A DNA stretch of 64,000 bases from Pseudoroseomonas aestuarii. Lineage in GTDB: Bacteria > Pseudomonadota > Alphaproteobacteria > Acetobacterales > Acetobacteraceae. Below the pieces are notes generated by a model. It was given only the letters and a program-made list of their open reading frames with translations, had not been told where the DNA came from and ran no database searches. The position numbers and the translations under genes were made by a program. This document shows positions 21,441 through 29,798 of this stretch, piece by piece; the first letter of the stretch is position 1; every line of letters begins with the position of its first letter. The DNA is taken from contig NZ_JBHSCH010000005.1 in NCBI RefSeq assembly GCF_042651065.1, positions 67,204 through 131,203 of the forward strand, written 5' to 3'.

Positions 21441-21464
21441 TCCGGGGGAAGGAATTCCCCCGGA
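21441..21464. terminator. Bidirectional intrinsic terminator
   Basis: TCCGGGGGAA and TTCCCCCGGA form a perfect ten-pair stem around a GGAA loop. The plus strand continues into CTTCTTTTCT and the minus strand into CCTTTTTAC. It serves the two converging genes on either side. Confidence 0.85.
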
Positions 21465-21483
21465 AGCCCCCTTCTTTTCTCTG

Positions 21484-23877
21484 TCAGCTTTCCAGAAGCG
21501 CCTGGGCGCAGGCGTCCAGGATGGCGTCGGTGTCCAGGCCGTATTCCCGGTAGAGGTCGGGGATGTCGCCGGACTGGCCGAAACGGTCCACGCCCAGCGG
21601 CACCACGCGCTGGCCGCGCACCGCCCCCATCCAGGCATGCGCCGCCGGGTGGCCATCCAGCACCGAGACGATGGCGGCACCCGGCGCCAGCGGCGCCAGC
21701 AGCCGCTCGATCGCTGACGACGCGGCCCCGGGCCCCTGCCGCGCCGCGCGCCGCGCCGCCAGCCAGCCGGCATGCAGCCGGTCCGGGCTGGTGATGGCGA
21801 GCAGCCCCGCCCCCGGCTCCTCCTCCCGCAGCGCCTCGAAGGCGGCCATGGCCTCCGGCGCCACCGGGCCCTGGTAGGCGATGGCGATGCGCGCGCCGGG
21901 CTCCGGCGCCACCGCCCAGTAGCCGCCGGCGATCACCGCCGCCGGGTCCAGCACCCGCTCGGGCTGCGCGATGCCGCGGGTGGAAAGCCGCAGCCACACC
22001 GCCGAGCCATCCGGCTGCTGCATGTGGTGGAAGGCGTGGCGCAGCAGGATGGCCAGCTCGTCCGTGTGCGCCGGCTCGTAGCTCGCCAGCCGGTCCTGCG
22101 CGATGCCGAGCAGCGGCGTGTTGCTGCTCTGGTGCTGCCCGCCCTCCGGCGCCAGCGTCAGGCCGGAGGGGGTGGAGACCAGCAGGAAGCGCGCATCCTG
22201 GTAGCAGGCATAGATCAGCGCATCGAGGCCGCGGTTGACGAAGGGGTCGTACACCGTGCCGACCGGCAGCAGCCGGGCGCCGTGCATCCGGTCCGCCAGC
22301 CCCAGCGCGCCCAGCACCAGGAACAGGTTCTGCTCGGCGATGCCCAACTCCACATGCTGCCCCTTGGGCGACATGCCCCAGCGCTGCGCGGAGGCCAGCT
22401 TGGCATCGCGGAACACGTCGTTCTTCAGGTGCCGGTCGAAGATGCCGCGCCGGTTCACCCAGGGGCCGAGGCTGGTGGAGACCGTCACGTCCGGGCTGGT
22501 GGTGACGATGCGGCTGGCCATCGCCTGCGTCTCGCGCCCGCCGCGGCCGATCTCGGCCAGCATCTCGCCGAAGCCTGCCTGGGTGGAGAGCATCCTGTTG
22601 GGCGGCAGGCGCGGCGGGCTGAGCGTGGCCGGCACCGGCACCTCGGACGCCGAGAGGCAGCGCCCCTCCGGCGTCAGCTTCTGCGCGAAGGGCAGGCCGG
22701 CCAGGAAGTCGGCCAGCTCGTCCTCCGGGATGTCGAGCCCCTCGAAGCGGTCCCACTCATGGCCGGGGCGGATGCCCATCTCGGCGCGGAACACCTCCAT
22801 CTGCTCGCGGGTCATCAGCCCGGCATGGTTGTCCTTGTGCCCGGCGAAGGGCAGGCCCATGCCCTTCACCGTGTAGGCGATGAAGCAGGTGGGCTGGTCC
22901 CCCGCCGCCTCCTGGGCGCGGAAGGCCTCCGTCAGCGTCTCGATGTCGTGGCCGCCGAGGTTGGTCATCAGAGCGCCGAGTTCCTCGTCCGTCAGCGGGT
23001 CGATGATGGCACGGATGCCGTCGATGCGCCCCAACTCCGCCAGCAGCGCCGCGCGCCAGGCGGCGCCGCCCTGGAAGGTGAGCGCCGAGTAGAGGCTGTT
23101 CGGGCAGTCGTCGATCCAGCGGCGCAGATGCTCGCCATCCTCGCGGGCGAAGGCGGCCTCCAGCTTGCGGCCGTATTTCAGGGTGACAACGTTCCACCCC
23201 ATGTCGCGGAACAGCCCCTCGATGCGGCCGAACAGCCGGTCCGGCACCACGGAATCGAGGCTCTGGCGGTTGTAGTCGATCACCCACCAGACATCGCGGA
23301 TGTCGTGCTTCCAGCCCTCCAGCAGGGCCTCGTAGATGTTGCCTTCATCGAGTTCCGCATCGCCCACGATGGCGACGTGCCGCCCCTGGGGCATGCCCTC
23401 CCGCGCCAGCCCGTGCAGGTGCACATAGTCTTGCACCAGCGCGGCGAAGGAGGTGAGCGCCACGCCGAGGCCCACGGAGCCGGTGGAGAAATCCACCTCC
23501 GCCCCGTCCTTCACCCGGCTCGGATAGGGCTGGATGCCGCCGAACTGCCGCAGCGTGGTGAGCTTCTCCCGCTCCTGCCGGCCCAGCAGGTAGTTCACCG
23601 CGTGGAACACCGGCCCGGCATGCGGCTTCACCGCCACCCGGTCCTGCGGCCGCAGGATGTCGAAGTAGAGCGCCGTCATGATCGCGGCGACCGAGGCGGA
23701 GGAGGCCTGGTGCCCGCCCACCTTCAGCCCGTCCCGGTTGGGGCGGATGTGGTTGGCATTGTGGATGGTCCAGGCCGAAAGCCAGAGGAGCTTCTTCTCC
23801 AGTGCGCGCAGGAGGCGGAGGCGCCGGGCGGGGTCTTCCGCGGCGCGCAGCGCGCGCCGGTCTGGCGTGGCGTTCAT
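21484..23877 (-). CDS. Transketolase-like / homodimeric pyruvate dehydrogenase E1-like enzyme
   Basis: This thiamine-diphosphate enzyme has 797 residues. The N-terminal half has the ThDP motif GDAELDEGNIYEALLEGW followed by VIDYNRQSLD, and the HAGPVFHAVNYLLGR segment. The MTNLGGHDIETLTEAF stretch resembles the AceE-type (single-chain) pyruvate dehydrogenase E1 rather than classical transketolase. The C-terminal half has the pyrimidine-binding domain (VELGIAEQNLF) with the catalytic-type glutamate, and a transketolase C-terminal domain. No E2 or E3 gene is nearby, so it may be a stand-alone enzyme using another acceptor. The family is often annotated simply as transketolase. ATG start at 23877; converges with the aminotransferase across a shared terminator. 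Confidence 0.82.
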   Translation of the reverse strand: MNATPDRRALRAAEDPARRLRLLRALEKKLLWLSAWTIHNANHIRPNRDGLKVGGHQASSASVAAIMTALYFDILRPQDRVAVKPHAGPVFHAVNYLLGRQEREKLTTLRQFGGIQPYPSRVKDGAEVDFSTGSVGLGVALTSFAALVQDYVHLHGLAREGMPQGRHVAIVGDAELDEGNIYEALLEGWKHDIRDVWWVIDYNRQSLDSVVPDRLFGRIEGLFRDMGWNVVTLKYGRKLEAAFAREDGEHLRRWIDDCPNSLYSALTFQGGAAWRAALLAELGRIDGIRAIIDPLTDEELGALMTNLGGHDIETLTEAFRAQEAAGDQPTCFIAYTVKGMGLPFAGHKDNHAGLMTREQMEVFRAEMGIRPGHEWDRFEGLDIPEDELADFLAGLPFAQKLTPEGRCLSASEVPVPATLSPPRLPPNRMLSTQAGFGEMLAEIGRGGRETQAMASRIVTTSPDVTVSTSLGPWVNRRGIFDRHLKNDVFRDAKLASAQRWGMSPKGQHVELGIAEQNLFLVLGALGLADRMHGARLLPVGTVYDPFVNRGLDALIYACYQDARFLLVSTPSGLTLAPEGGQHQSSNTPLLGIAQDRLASYEPAHTDELAILLRHAFHHMQQPDGSAVWLRLSTRGIAQPERVLDPAAVIAGGYWAVAPEPGARIAIAYQGPVAPEAMAAFEALREEEPGAGLLAITSPDRLHAGWLAARRAARQGPGAASSAIERLLAPLAPGAAIVSVLDGHPAAHAWMGAVRGQRVVPLGVDRFGQSGDIPDLYREYGLDTDAILDACAQALLES

Positions 23878-24045
23878 GGGCTCCCCTTTCCGGGTGATCT
23901 GGTCCTGGACCAGGCCAGCCTAGGAGGCTTTGGGCCCGCCACCAAGTCACCGCATGTTCACCACTTGACCTTATCAACCGGGACGAGGCGGCCGTCGGAT
24001 TGGTGCAAGGTCGCAGGCTTGCCGTCTGCACAAAGGTCCTTCCCC

Positions 24046-24828
24046 ATGCCGCACGATTCTCTGCCCTCCGCGCGCGGCTGCCTTGGATGCCGCTCGGAGG
24101 CCCGGGCAAGCCTGCCGCCGATCGCTATGGCCTTCCAGCCCATCGTCGCCCTGATTCCCGGCGGCACCGCCATCTTTGCCTATGAGGCGCTGGTGCGCGG
24201 GGCGCAGGGGGAGCCGGCCAGCCACGTCCTCGCCCAGGTGGGGCCGGACAACCGCTATGCCTTCGACCAGCGCTGCCGCGTGCAGGCGATCGAGCAGGCG
24301 GCGGCGCTGGGGCTGGGCGGGACGGAGGCCTCGCTCTCCATCAACTTCATGCCCAACGCCGTGTACGAGCCCCAGGCCTGCATCCGTGCCAGCCTGGAGG
24401 CGGCCCGCCGCGTCAGCCTGCCGCGCGAGCGCCTGATCTTCGAGTTCACCGAGGGGGAGGCGATGGCGGACCCCGCGCACCTGCTCAACATCCTCTCCAC
24501 CTACCGCGCCACCGGCTTCCGCACCGCCATCGACGATTTCGGCAGCGGCTGGTCGGGCCTCAACCTGCTGGCCATGTTCCAGCCCGATATCGTCAAGCTC
24601 GACATGGGGCTGCTGCGTGGGGCGGATACGGACGCCGCACGGCGCATCATCCTGCGCCATACCGTCGCGATGTGCCGGGACCTGTCCATCCAGGTGGTGG
24701 CGGAGGGCGTGGAGACGGAAGGCGAGCTCCAGGTGCTGCGGGAACTCGGAGTCACGCTGTTCCAGGGCTATCTGTTCGCGCGGCCCGGCTTCAACGCCCT
24801 TCCCGTCCCGTCTCCCCTGCCGAGGTGA
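24046..24828 (+). CDS. EAL-domain cyclic-di-GMP phosphodiesterase
   Basis: This is a 260-residue protein that is almost entirely one EAL domain, which hydrolyses cyclic-di-GMP. Key elements are all present: the EAL motif in YEALVRG, the metal-binding asparagine in SINFMP, the second glutamate in FEFTEGE, DDFGSGWSGLN with the metal aspartates, lysine in IVKLDMG, glutamate in VAEGVETEGEL, and FQGYLFARP at the end. It therefore looks catalytically competent. There is no GGDEF, BLUF or membrane segment; the short N-terminus contains two cysteines (C12 and C15, CLGC). It is transcribed divergently from the E1-like gene across 168 bases. Confidence 0.93.
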   Translation: MPHDSLPSARGCLGCRSEARASLPPIAMAFQPIVALIPGGTAIFAYEALVRGAQGEPASHVLAQVGPDNRYAFDQRCRVQAIEQAAALGLGGTEASLSINFMPNAVYEPQACIRASLEAARRVSLPRERLIFEFTEGEAMADPAHLLNILSTYRATGFRTAIDDFGSGWSGLNLLAMFQPDIVKLDMGLLRGADTDAARRIILRHTVAMCRDLSIQVVAEGVETEGELQVLRELGVTLFQGYLFARPGFNALPVPSPLPR

Positions 24829-24891
24829 GGTCCCCACCCTGGGACCAGGGCCGGCTAGTCGTCCCCGGACTGTAGTTCAGGGGCTACGGGT

Positions 24892-26289
24892 TCAGGGCCC
24901 GCTGCGGGCCAGCTTGCGCAGCGCGGTGGCGGCGGCGCGGCTGCCCTCGCCGACATAGCCCTCGTGGTAATCCTCGATCTTGGCCGGGTCGTAGAGATAG
25001 TTGACCATGAAGCCGAGGCTCTCGCGCATCCCCTTCTCCGAGATGTCGCCGCGCCAGCAGATCCGCTCCACCCGGGCGCCATTCGAGAGGTGGAAATGCC
25101 CCACCGGGTCGCGCGCACGGCGGCCGCCGCGGCCGGTCTCCAGCACCAGGTAGCGGGCGCAGAGCCGCGTCAGCACCGGCTCGGTCTTCGGCCCCCACCC
25201 TTCGGTCAGCGGCCGGCGGCCGCCCAGCAGCGCACGCAGCGCGGCATTGCCGTCGGCCAGGCCGGAGAGCTCGACAAGCTGCTTGTTCTCCTCCTCCGTC
25301 AGCAGCTTCGGGTGCGGCTCGATGAGCTGCTCCTCCAGCCAGCGGCGGAAGCCGGGAATGGGGGAGAGGGTGGAGAAGGTCTTGAGGTTCGAGAACTCCT
25401 CCGACAGCAGCGAAACCACCCGCTTGATCAGGAAATTGCCGAAGGAGATGCCGTCCAGCCCGCGCTGGCAATTGTTGATGGAGTAGAAGATGGCCGTGTC
25501 CGCGGCGCGGGGGTCCTGCACCGGGGCGCGCTCGTCCAGCAGCGTCTGCACCGAGCCGGACAGCCCCTTCACCAGCGCCACCTCGACGAAGATCAGCGGC
25601 TCCTCCGGCATGCGGGGGTGGAAGAAGGCGTAGCAGCGGCGATCGGAATCCAGCCGGTTCTTGAGGTCCCGCCAGGTGCGGATGCGGTGCACCGCCTCAT
25701 AGCCCACCAGCTTCTCCAGCAGCGCGGCGGGCGAGTTCCAGTCGATCCGCCGCAGGTCGAGGAAGCCGAGGTCGAACCAGCTTCCCAGCAGGCTGCGCAG
25801 GTCGGCGTCCAGCGCCCGCAGCATCGGGTCGGCCCCCATCAGCCGCACCAGGTCGGCGCGCAGATCCACCAGGAACTTCATGCCGTTGGGGATGGAGGTG
25901 AACTGCGTCAGCAGCCGCAGGCGCGGCGGCTCCAGCACCCGGCGCAGCTTCGCCTTGGCGCTGGCGCGGGCGGCGGCGTCCGGCGCCGCGCTCACCTCGC
26001 GCATCGCCCCCTCCACCGCTGCCGGGTCGGAGTCGAAGCCGGCCAGCGCCCTGAAGAAGGCCACCCGTCCCGTCTCGTCCAGCCCCAGATAGGCCTGCGC
26101 CAGGTCGGCGGCGCGTGCCCGGGCGGAGACCTCGCCACCGCGCGCCTCCAGGCAGGCGCGCATCCGCGCCTCCCAGGACAGCCCCTCGGCCGGGGTGGAG
26201 ACAGAGGAGGCCATGTCCCGCCACAGCAGCGAGACCTTCTTCAGCGCCCGATCGAAGAAGCCGACTTCGGCGACGGCGACATCCGACAT
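24892..26289 (-). CDS. Malonyl-CoA decarboxylase
   Basis: This enzyme converts malonyl-CoA to acetyl-CoA and CO2. It has 465 residues. The N-terminal part is helical; the C-terminal part is the GNAT-like catalytic domain with the family stretches SINNCQRGLDGISFGNFLIK and TFSTLSPIPGFRRWL and a histidine further on. The start at ATG 26289 is chosen over one five codons upstream because GGAGGGATCA precedes it directly. No malonyl-CoA synthetase or malonate transporter gene is adjacent, so it probably works on cellular malonyl-CoA pools rather than in a malonate operon. Confidence 0.93.
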   Translation of the reverse strand: MSDVAVAEVGFFDRALKKVSLLWRDMASSVSTPAEGLSWEARMRACLEARGGEVSARARAADLAQAYLGLDETGRVAFFRALAGFDSDPAAVEGAMREVSAAPDAAARASAKAKLRRVLEPPRLRLLTQFTSIPNGMKFLVDLRADLVRLMGADPMLRALDADLRSLLGSWFDLGFLDLRRIDWNSPAALLEKLVGYEAVHRIRTWRDLKNRLDSDRRCYAFFHPRMPEEPLIFVEVALVKGLSGSVQTLLDERAPVQDPRAADTAIFYSINNCQRGLDGISFGNFLIKRVVSLLSEEFSNLKTFSTLSPIPGFRRWLEEQLIEPHPKLLTEEENKQLVELSGLADGNAALRALLGGRRPLTEGWGPKTEPVLTRLCARYLVLETGRGGRRARDPVGHFHLSNGARVERICWRGDISEKGMRESLGFMVNYLYDPAKIEDYHEGYVGEGSRAAATALRKLARSGP

Positions 26290-26398
26290 TGATCCCTCCT
26301 CCATTCAGCCCGGGCCGGGAGACCCTCGACGGCAGTGTGGACCACGCGATCCTGAAATCTGATGAAACATGTGGTGAGCAATCTGCCGCAGCCCAGGG

Positions 26399-27844
26399 TC
26401 AAAAGGAAAGGCGTGCGGCGATACTCGCGCCGATCTCCGGCAGCAGCGCCTCCGCCACCAGCGGCGCCTGCGGCGGCGCGCCGCCCAGGGCACGGAACGC
26501 CGCCTCGCCATGCAGCCACACAGCGGCGCAGGCCGCCTCGAACGGCGCCATGCCCTGCGCCAGCAACCCGGCCACCAGCCCGGCCAGCACATCGCCGCTG
26601 CCGGCGGTGGCCAGGGCGGGCGGCGCATGGTCGTTGATCGCCACACGGCCATCCGGCGCGGCGATGATGCTGTCGGCGCCTTTCAGGACCGTTACCGCGC
26701 CGGTCCGCGCGGCGGCGGCGCGGGCGGCGGCCAGCCGGTCGGCGCCGGGCGGGCCGAAGACGCGGGCGAATTCCCCGGCATGGGGCGTCAGCACCGCCGC
26801 GCCATGCAGCGCCCCGGGGTTGCCGGCGGCAGCCGTCAGCGCGCCGCCATCGGCCACCACGGCGCGCCCGGCCCGCACCACCTGGCGCAGCACCGCCAGC
26901 GCCTCCGGCCCCGCCGGCAGGCCGGGGCCGAGCAGCCAGGCATTGCGCCGGGCATCCTCCAGCAGCGCGGCGGGGGGCGCCTCGCTCACCAGCAGCCCCG
27001 GCTCGCCGGCGCGGAACAGGGCGGCGGGGGCGGCATCCGGCGCCGCCACCGTCACCAGACCGGCCCCGGCCCGCCGCGCGGCCCCGGCCGCCAGCCGGGC
27101 GGCACCCGGCATCTCCGCCCCGGCCAGGAGGGTGACATGGCCCAGGCTGAACTTGTGGCTCCCGGCATCACGGCGCGGCAGTGCCCACAGCCCCGGACCG
27201 TTGCGGAAGGCGCGCGGCCCGATGCCGGGCAGCACGCTCTCCGGCAGGCCGATCTGCGCCAGCTCGACCGTGCCGCAAAGCGCCCGCCCCGGCAGCAGCA
27301 GGTGCCCCGGCTTGCGGCGAAAGAAGGTGACGGTGAGCACCGCCTGCGGCGCGAAGCCGCCCAGCGGCTGGCCGGTGGCGCCATCCAGCCCCGACGGAAC
27401 ATCCACCGCCACCAGCGGCGCCGTGGCGCCGCGCAGCAGCGAGGCCAGATCCGGCGCCAGCGGCCGCGCGAGGCCGGCGCCGAACAGCGCGTCGATCACC
27501 AGCCCGGCCCGGCCGATCTCGGTGGCATCCAGCGGCACCACCGGGCCGCGCCATTCGGCGGCCACCGTGGCGGCATCGGTGCCCGGGCGCGGGGCCGCGA
27601 GGGGCGCCACGGCCACCGGCCAGCCCGCCTGCTCCAGCAGGCGCGCCGCCACATAGCCATCGCCGCCATTGTTGCCGGGGCCGGCCAGCACCAGCACGCG
27701 GCAGGGGCGGAAGCGCCGGCGCACCGCGCGCTGGACCGCGCCGCCGGCCGCGCGCATCAGCGCGAGGCCGGCATGGCCGGCGGCGGCGGCGGCGCCGGCG
27801 GCCTCCGCCATCTCGGAGGGGGTGAGGAGGGCGTCGATCATCAT
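26399..27844 (-). CDS. nnr: Bifunctional NAD(P)HX epimerase / ADP-dependent dehydratase
   Basis: This metabolite repair enzyme restores hydrated, damaged NADH and NADPH. It has 481 residues. The N-terminal YjeF-type epimerase domain contains VLAGPGNNGGDGYVAARLLE. The C-terminal ribokinase-like dehydratase domain contains LTPHAGEFARVFG and ATAGSGDVLAGLVAGLLAQG. Two ATG codons lie side by side at the start (27844 and 27841). The gene is single, with about 100 bases to malonyl-CoA decarboxylase on the same strand, so co-transcription is possible. Confidence 0.93.
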   Translation of the reverse strand: MMIDALLTPSEMAEAAGAAAAAGHAGLALMRAAGGAVQRAVRRRFRPCRVLVLAGPGNNGGDGYVAARLLEQAGWPVAVAPLAAPRPGTDAATVAAEWRGPVVPLDATEIGRAGLVIDALFGAGLARPLAPDLASLLRGATAPLVAVDVPSGLDGATGQPLGGFAPQAVLTVTFFRRKPGHLLLPGRALCGTVELAQIGLPESVLPGIGPRAFRNGPGLWALPRRDAGSHKFSLGHVTLLAGAEMPGAARLAAGAARRAGAGLVTVAAPDAAPAALFRAGEPGLLVSEAPPAALLEDARRNAWLLGPGLPAGPEALAVLRQVVRAGRAVVADGGALTAAAGNPGALHGAAVLTPHAGEFARVFGPPGADRLAAARAAAARTGAVTVLKGADSIIAAPDGRVAINDHAPPALATAGSGDVLAGLVAGLLAQGMAPFEAACAAVWLHGEAAFRALGGAPPQAPLVAEALLPEIGASIAARLSF

Positions 27845-28054
27845 GCCAGGCCAGGCTAGCGCGCTCGGGATATGGCGGGAACGCGCCCTGCCCGGCGGCG
27901 TTGCGCCCGGCCGGGCCGGATTGCCCAGCGGGCGGGCAGAACCGTGCCGCCGCCCGCGCTTTCCGGCCCCACCCCCTGGCGCGGCGCTTGCTTCGCCTGG
28001 GCTGGGCTGGCAGTTGGCCCCCGGTCAACGGGACCGGCAGGGTGGAGGTGCGGC

Positions 28055-28873
28055 ATGGCGGCGGTGGAGCGACCTTTCGTCGAGATCGATCAGGTCTCGA
28101 TGCGCTATGGCGGGGCCGAGGGCACGCTGGCGCTGCGCAATGCCACGCTCTCCGTGGCGCGGGGCGAGTTCGTCGCCGTGGTGGGCCCCTCGGGCTGCGG
28201 CAAGTCCACGCTGATGAAGCTGGTGAGCGGGCTGTGGCCCTCCAGCGCCGGCAGCGTCATTGTCGGCGGGCAGGAGGTGGACCGGCCGCTGCCCATGGTG
28301 GGCATGGCCTTCCAGAACCCCACCCTGCTGCCCTGGCGCACCATCCTGGCCAATGTGATGCTGCCGCTGGAGGTGGTGGAGCCGCACCGCCGCCGCCTGC
28401 GCGCCGAGCGGGCCGCCTATGAGGCGAAGGCGCGGCAGCTTCTCGCCATGGTCGGCCTCGCCGGCTTCGAGGGGAAGTACCCCTACCAGCTCTCGGGCGG
28501 CATGCAGCAGCGCGCCAGCCTCTGCCGCGCCCTGATCCACGACCCGCAGCTGCTGATGCTGGACGAGCCCTTCGGCGCGCTCGACATCTTCACCCGCGAG
28601 GATCTCTGGGCGCAGCTGCAGGAGGTCTGCCTGACGCTGAAGCCCACCGTCATCCTGGTGACGCACGACCTGAAGGAGGCCGTGTATCTGGCCGACCGGG
28701 TGCTGGTGATGTCCTCCCGCCCCGGCCGCATCCTGGCCGAGCGGCGCGTCCCCTTCCCCCGCCCGCGCCGGCTGGATGACACCTACACCGCCGAGTTCCA
28801 GGCCCTGGTGCACGAGCTGCGCGACCACATCAACGCCGCCCGCCAGGGGCAGGAGACCGACCATGCCGCATGA
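28055..28873 (+). CDS. ABC transporter ATP-binding protein (nitrate/sulfonate/taurine type)
   Basis: This is the 272-residue ATPase of an importer of the SsuB/TauB/NrtD class. Visible motifs are Walker A GPSGCGKSTLMK, Q-loop GMAFQNPTLLPWRT, ABC signature LSGGMQQRASLCRAL, Walker B LLMLDEPFGALD and the switch histidine in LVTHDLKEAVYLADRV. ATG 28055 is chosen because the open frame upstream is not protein-like. It overlaps the permease gene by 11 bases. The importer should bring in a small organic anion or aromatic-type substrate, but the substrate cannot be named because no binding protein is encoded next to it. Confidence 0.93.
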   Translation: MAAVERPFVEIDQVSMRYGGAEGTLALRNATLSVARGEFVAVVGPSGCGKSTLMKLVSGLWPSSAGSVIVGGQEVDRPLPMVGMAFQNPTLLPWRTILANVMLPLEVVEPHRRRLRAERAAYEAKARQLLAMVGLAGFEGKYPYQLSGGMQQRASLCRALIHDPQLLMLDEPFGALDIFTREDLWAQLQEVCLTLKPTVILVTHDLKEAVYLADRVLVMSSRPGRILAERRVPFPRPRRLDDTYTAEFQALVHELRDHINAARQGQETDHAA

Positions 28874-29777
28874 CGCCGGCCCCCAGGGCGAAGGCGCCCC
28901 AGCCCCGCCGCGCGGCGACGCCCCAGCCCCCCGCCGCGGGGACGCCAATGCCCGGCGCGTGGAGGCGATGGCCGCCGCCGCCCGCCGCCGCCGCCGGTTG
29001 CAGGGGCTGCTGCCCTGGCTGATCATCCTCGGCACCTTCCTGCTGTGGGAGGCGGCGGTGCATGGCTTCGCCATCGATGCCTTCATCCTGCCCGCCCCCT
29101 CGGCCATCGCCGCCAGCATGGTGCAGTGGTGGCAGCCGCTGCTGGAGAATGCCTGGCAGACGCTGATGACGACGCTGGTGGGCTTCGGCCTGGCCATCCT
29201 CTTCGGCCTGGCGCTGGGGGTGGCGATCGGCTCCTCCACCCTGCTCTACCACGGGCTCTACCCGCTGCTGATCGGCTTCAACTCGGTGCCCAAGGTGGCG
29301 GTGGTGCCGATCCTGGTGATCTGGTTCGGCATCGGCACGGTGCCCGCCATCATCACCGCCTTCCTGATCAGCTTCTTCCCGATCGTGGTGAACGTGGCCA
29401 CCGGCATCGCCACCGTGGAGCCGGAGCTGCGCGACGTGCTGCGGGCGCTGGGCGCCCGGCCGCTCGACATCATCCGCAAGGTGGGGCTGCCGCGGGCGAT
29501 GCCCTATTTCTTCGCCTCGCTGAAGATCGCCATCACGGTGGCCTTCGTCGGCTCGATCCTGGCGGAGACGGTGGCGGCCAACAAGGGCATCGGCCAGCTG
29601 ATGATGCTGGCCAGCAGCCGCTTCGACGTGCCGCTGGTCTTCGCCGGGCTGATGGTCACGGCCTTCATGGGCGTGGCCATGTATGCGGTGGCCGCCGCCA
29701 TCGAGCAGCGCACCACCGGCTGGGCGATGCGCGGCCAGGGCGAGCAGCAGGTGTCGGGGGTGGGCGGCGGCGCCTGA
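28863..29777 (+). CDS. ABC transporter permease (nitrate/sulfonate/taurine type)
   Basis: This 304-residue inner-membrane subunit has about six helices and the coupling-loop signature in DVLRALGARPLDIIRKVGLPRAMPYFFASLK (EAA-type loop). The N-terminus is unusually long: some 40 residues rich in Pro, Ala and Arg (GEGAPAPPRGDAPAPRRGDA) precede the first helix LLPWLIILGTFLLWEAA and look unstructured. The start at ATG 28863 overlaps the ATPase gene. No substrate-binding protein lies on either side; the next genes are a chemotaxis transducer and a TRAP transporter. Confidence 0.92.
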   Translation: MPHDAGPQGEGAPAPPRGDAPAPRRGDANARRVEAMAAAARRRRRLQGLLPWLIILGTFLLWEAAVHGFAIDAFILPAPSAIAASMVQWWQPLLENAWQTLMTTLVGFGLAILFGLALGVAIGSSTLLYHGLYPLLIGFNSVPKVAVVPILVIWFGIGTVPAIITAFLISFFPIVVNVATGIATVEPELRDVLRALGARPLDIIRKVGLPRAMPYFFASLKIAITVAFVGSILAETVAANKGIGQLMMLASSRFDVPLVFAGLMVTAFMGVAMYAVAAAIEQRTTGWAMRGQGEQQVSGVGGGA

Positions 29778-29798
29778 GCCGCTCCCCCGGGCTTTGCG

